Positions 13,604 to 13,611 of a stretch of DNA of 13,611 nucleotides are shown piece by piece. The stretch is from Flavobacteriales bacterium. Its GTDB lineage: Bacteria > Bacteroidota > Bacteroidia > Flavobacteriales > Flavobacteriaceae. Each line of letters begins with the position of its first letter. Position 1 is the first letter of the stretch. A program made the position numbers and the translations under genes. The stretch spans positions 1-13,611 of the forward strand of contig JALSTJ010000137.1 in the NCBI GenBank assembly GCA_026983815.1, in the 5' to 3' direction. Below the pieces are notes generated by a model that saw nothing but the letters and a program-made list of their open reading frames with translations, was not told where the DNA came from and ran no database searches.

Positions 13604-13611
13604 ATGAACGA
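13604..13611 (+). CDS. Possible start of a further gene
   Basis: An ATG (13604) followed by AAC and a partial codon begins 12 bp after the recQ stop on the same strand and runs off the window. The spacing fits an operon, but eight bases cannot prove a gene. Confidence 0.3.

Noticed and set aside
1..13611. tRNA, rRNA, riboswitch, insertion sequence or toxin-antitoxin genes
   Set aside because: I looked through the gaps on both strands and saw no cloverleaf, known riboswitch core, transposase or terminal inverted repeats; most gaps are too short to hold them.

Overview
The window is AT-rich chromosomal DNA from a member of the Bacteroidota, most likely the class Flavobacteriia. Four things support this. 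The upstream regions carry copies of the Bacteroidota sigma factor -7 box (TAnnTTTG), and Shine-Dalgarno sequences are largely absent. The gene set includes families typical of the phylum: a GIN-domain lipoprotein, a BT_3928-type DoxX protein and a 'GLLIPRM' surface fibre. RecQ has lost its zinc cysteines and carries a DDNVRNPKKK stretch. TatC has a long first periplasmic loop with two cysteines. I cannot place the genus. I see no tRNA, rRNA, insertion sequence, CRISPR array or prophage; this is an ordinary core-genome stretch with a few under-described envelope genes.

Layout, left to right. (1) Positions 1-116 hold the 3' end of a dicarboxylate/amino-acid:cation symporter gene (+). (2) Positions 145-2872 hold a tightly packed minus-strand unit, transcribed right to left: a PagL-like outer-membrane lipid A deacylase homologue, a GIN-domain (DUF2807) lipoprotein 3 bp after it, and an alpha/beta hydrolase 19 bp further on. 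(3) Diverging from it is a DoxX/BT_3928-like membrane protein (2956-4029, +). (4) Converging on that is a POT/PTR2 peptide transporter (4042-5826, -). The two converging genes share a bidirectional terminator whose arms lie inside the last codons of the DoxX gene. (5) A secreted fibre-like protein made of duplicated modules (5921-7663, -) stands alone between its own promoter box and a clear terminator. (6) A four-gene minus-strand operon, kdsD-tatC-lptB-era (11245 down to 7751), combines Kdo precursor synthesis, Tat export, LPS export and ribosome assembly. (7) recQ (11390-13591, +) diverges from it, and a further gene may start at 13604.

The unifying theme is the cell envelope. KdsD supplies arabinose 5-phosphate for Kdo. 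LptB powers LPS transport to the outer membrane. The PagL-like barrel would trim or otherwise act on lipid A there. TatC exports folded proteins. The fibre and GIN proteins are surface or outer-membrane products. The most interesting items are the PagL-like barrel with an apparent catalytic Glu-to-Asn change and its GIN partner, the duplicated-module fibre, the zinc-less RecQ with a long C-terminal extension, the TTG start of kdsD, and the terminator embedded in coding sequence. No wholly new defence or mobile system is evident.
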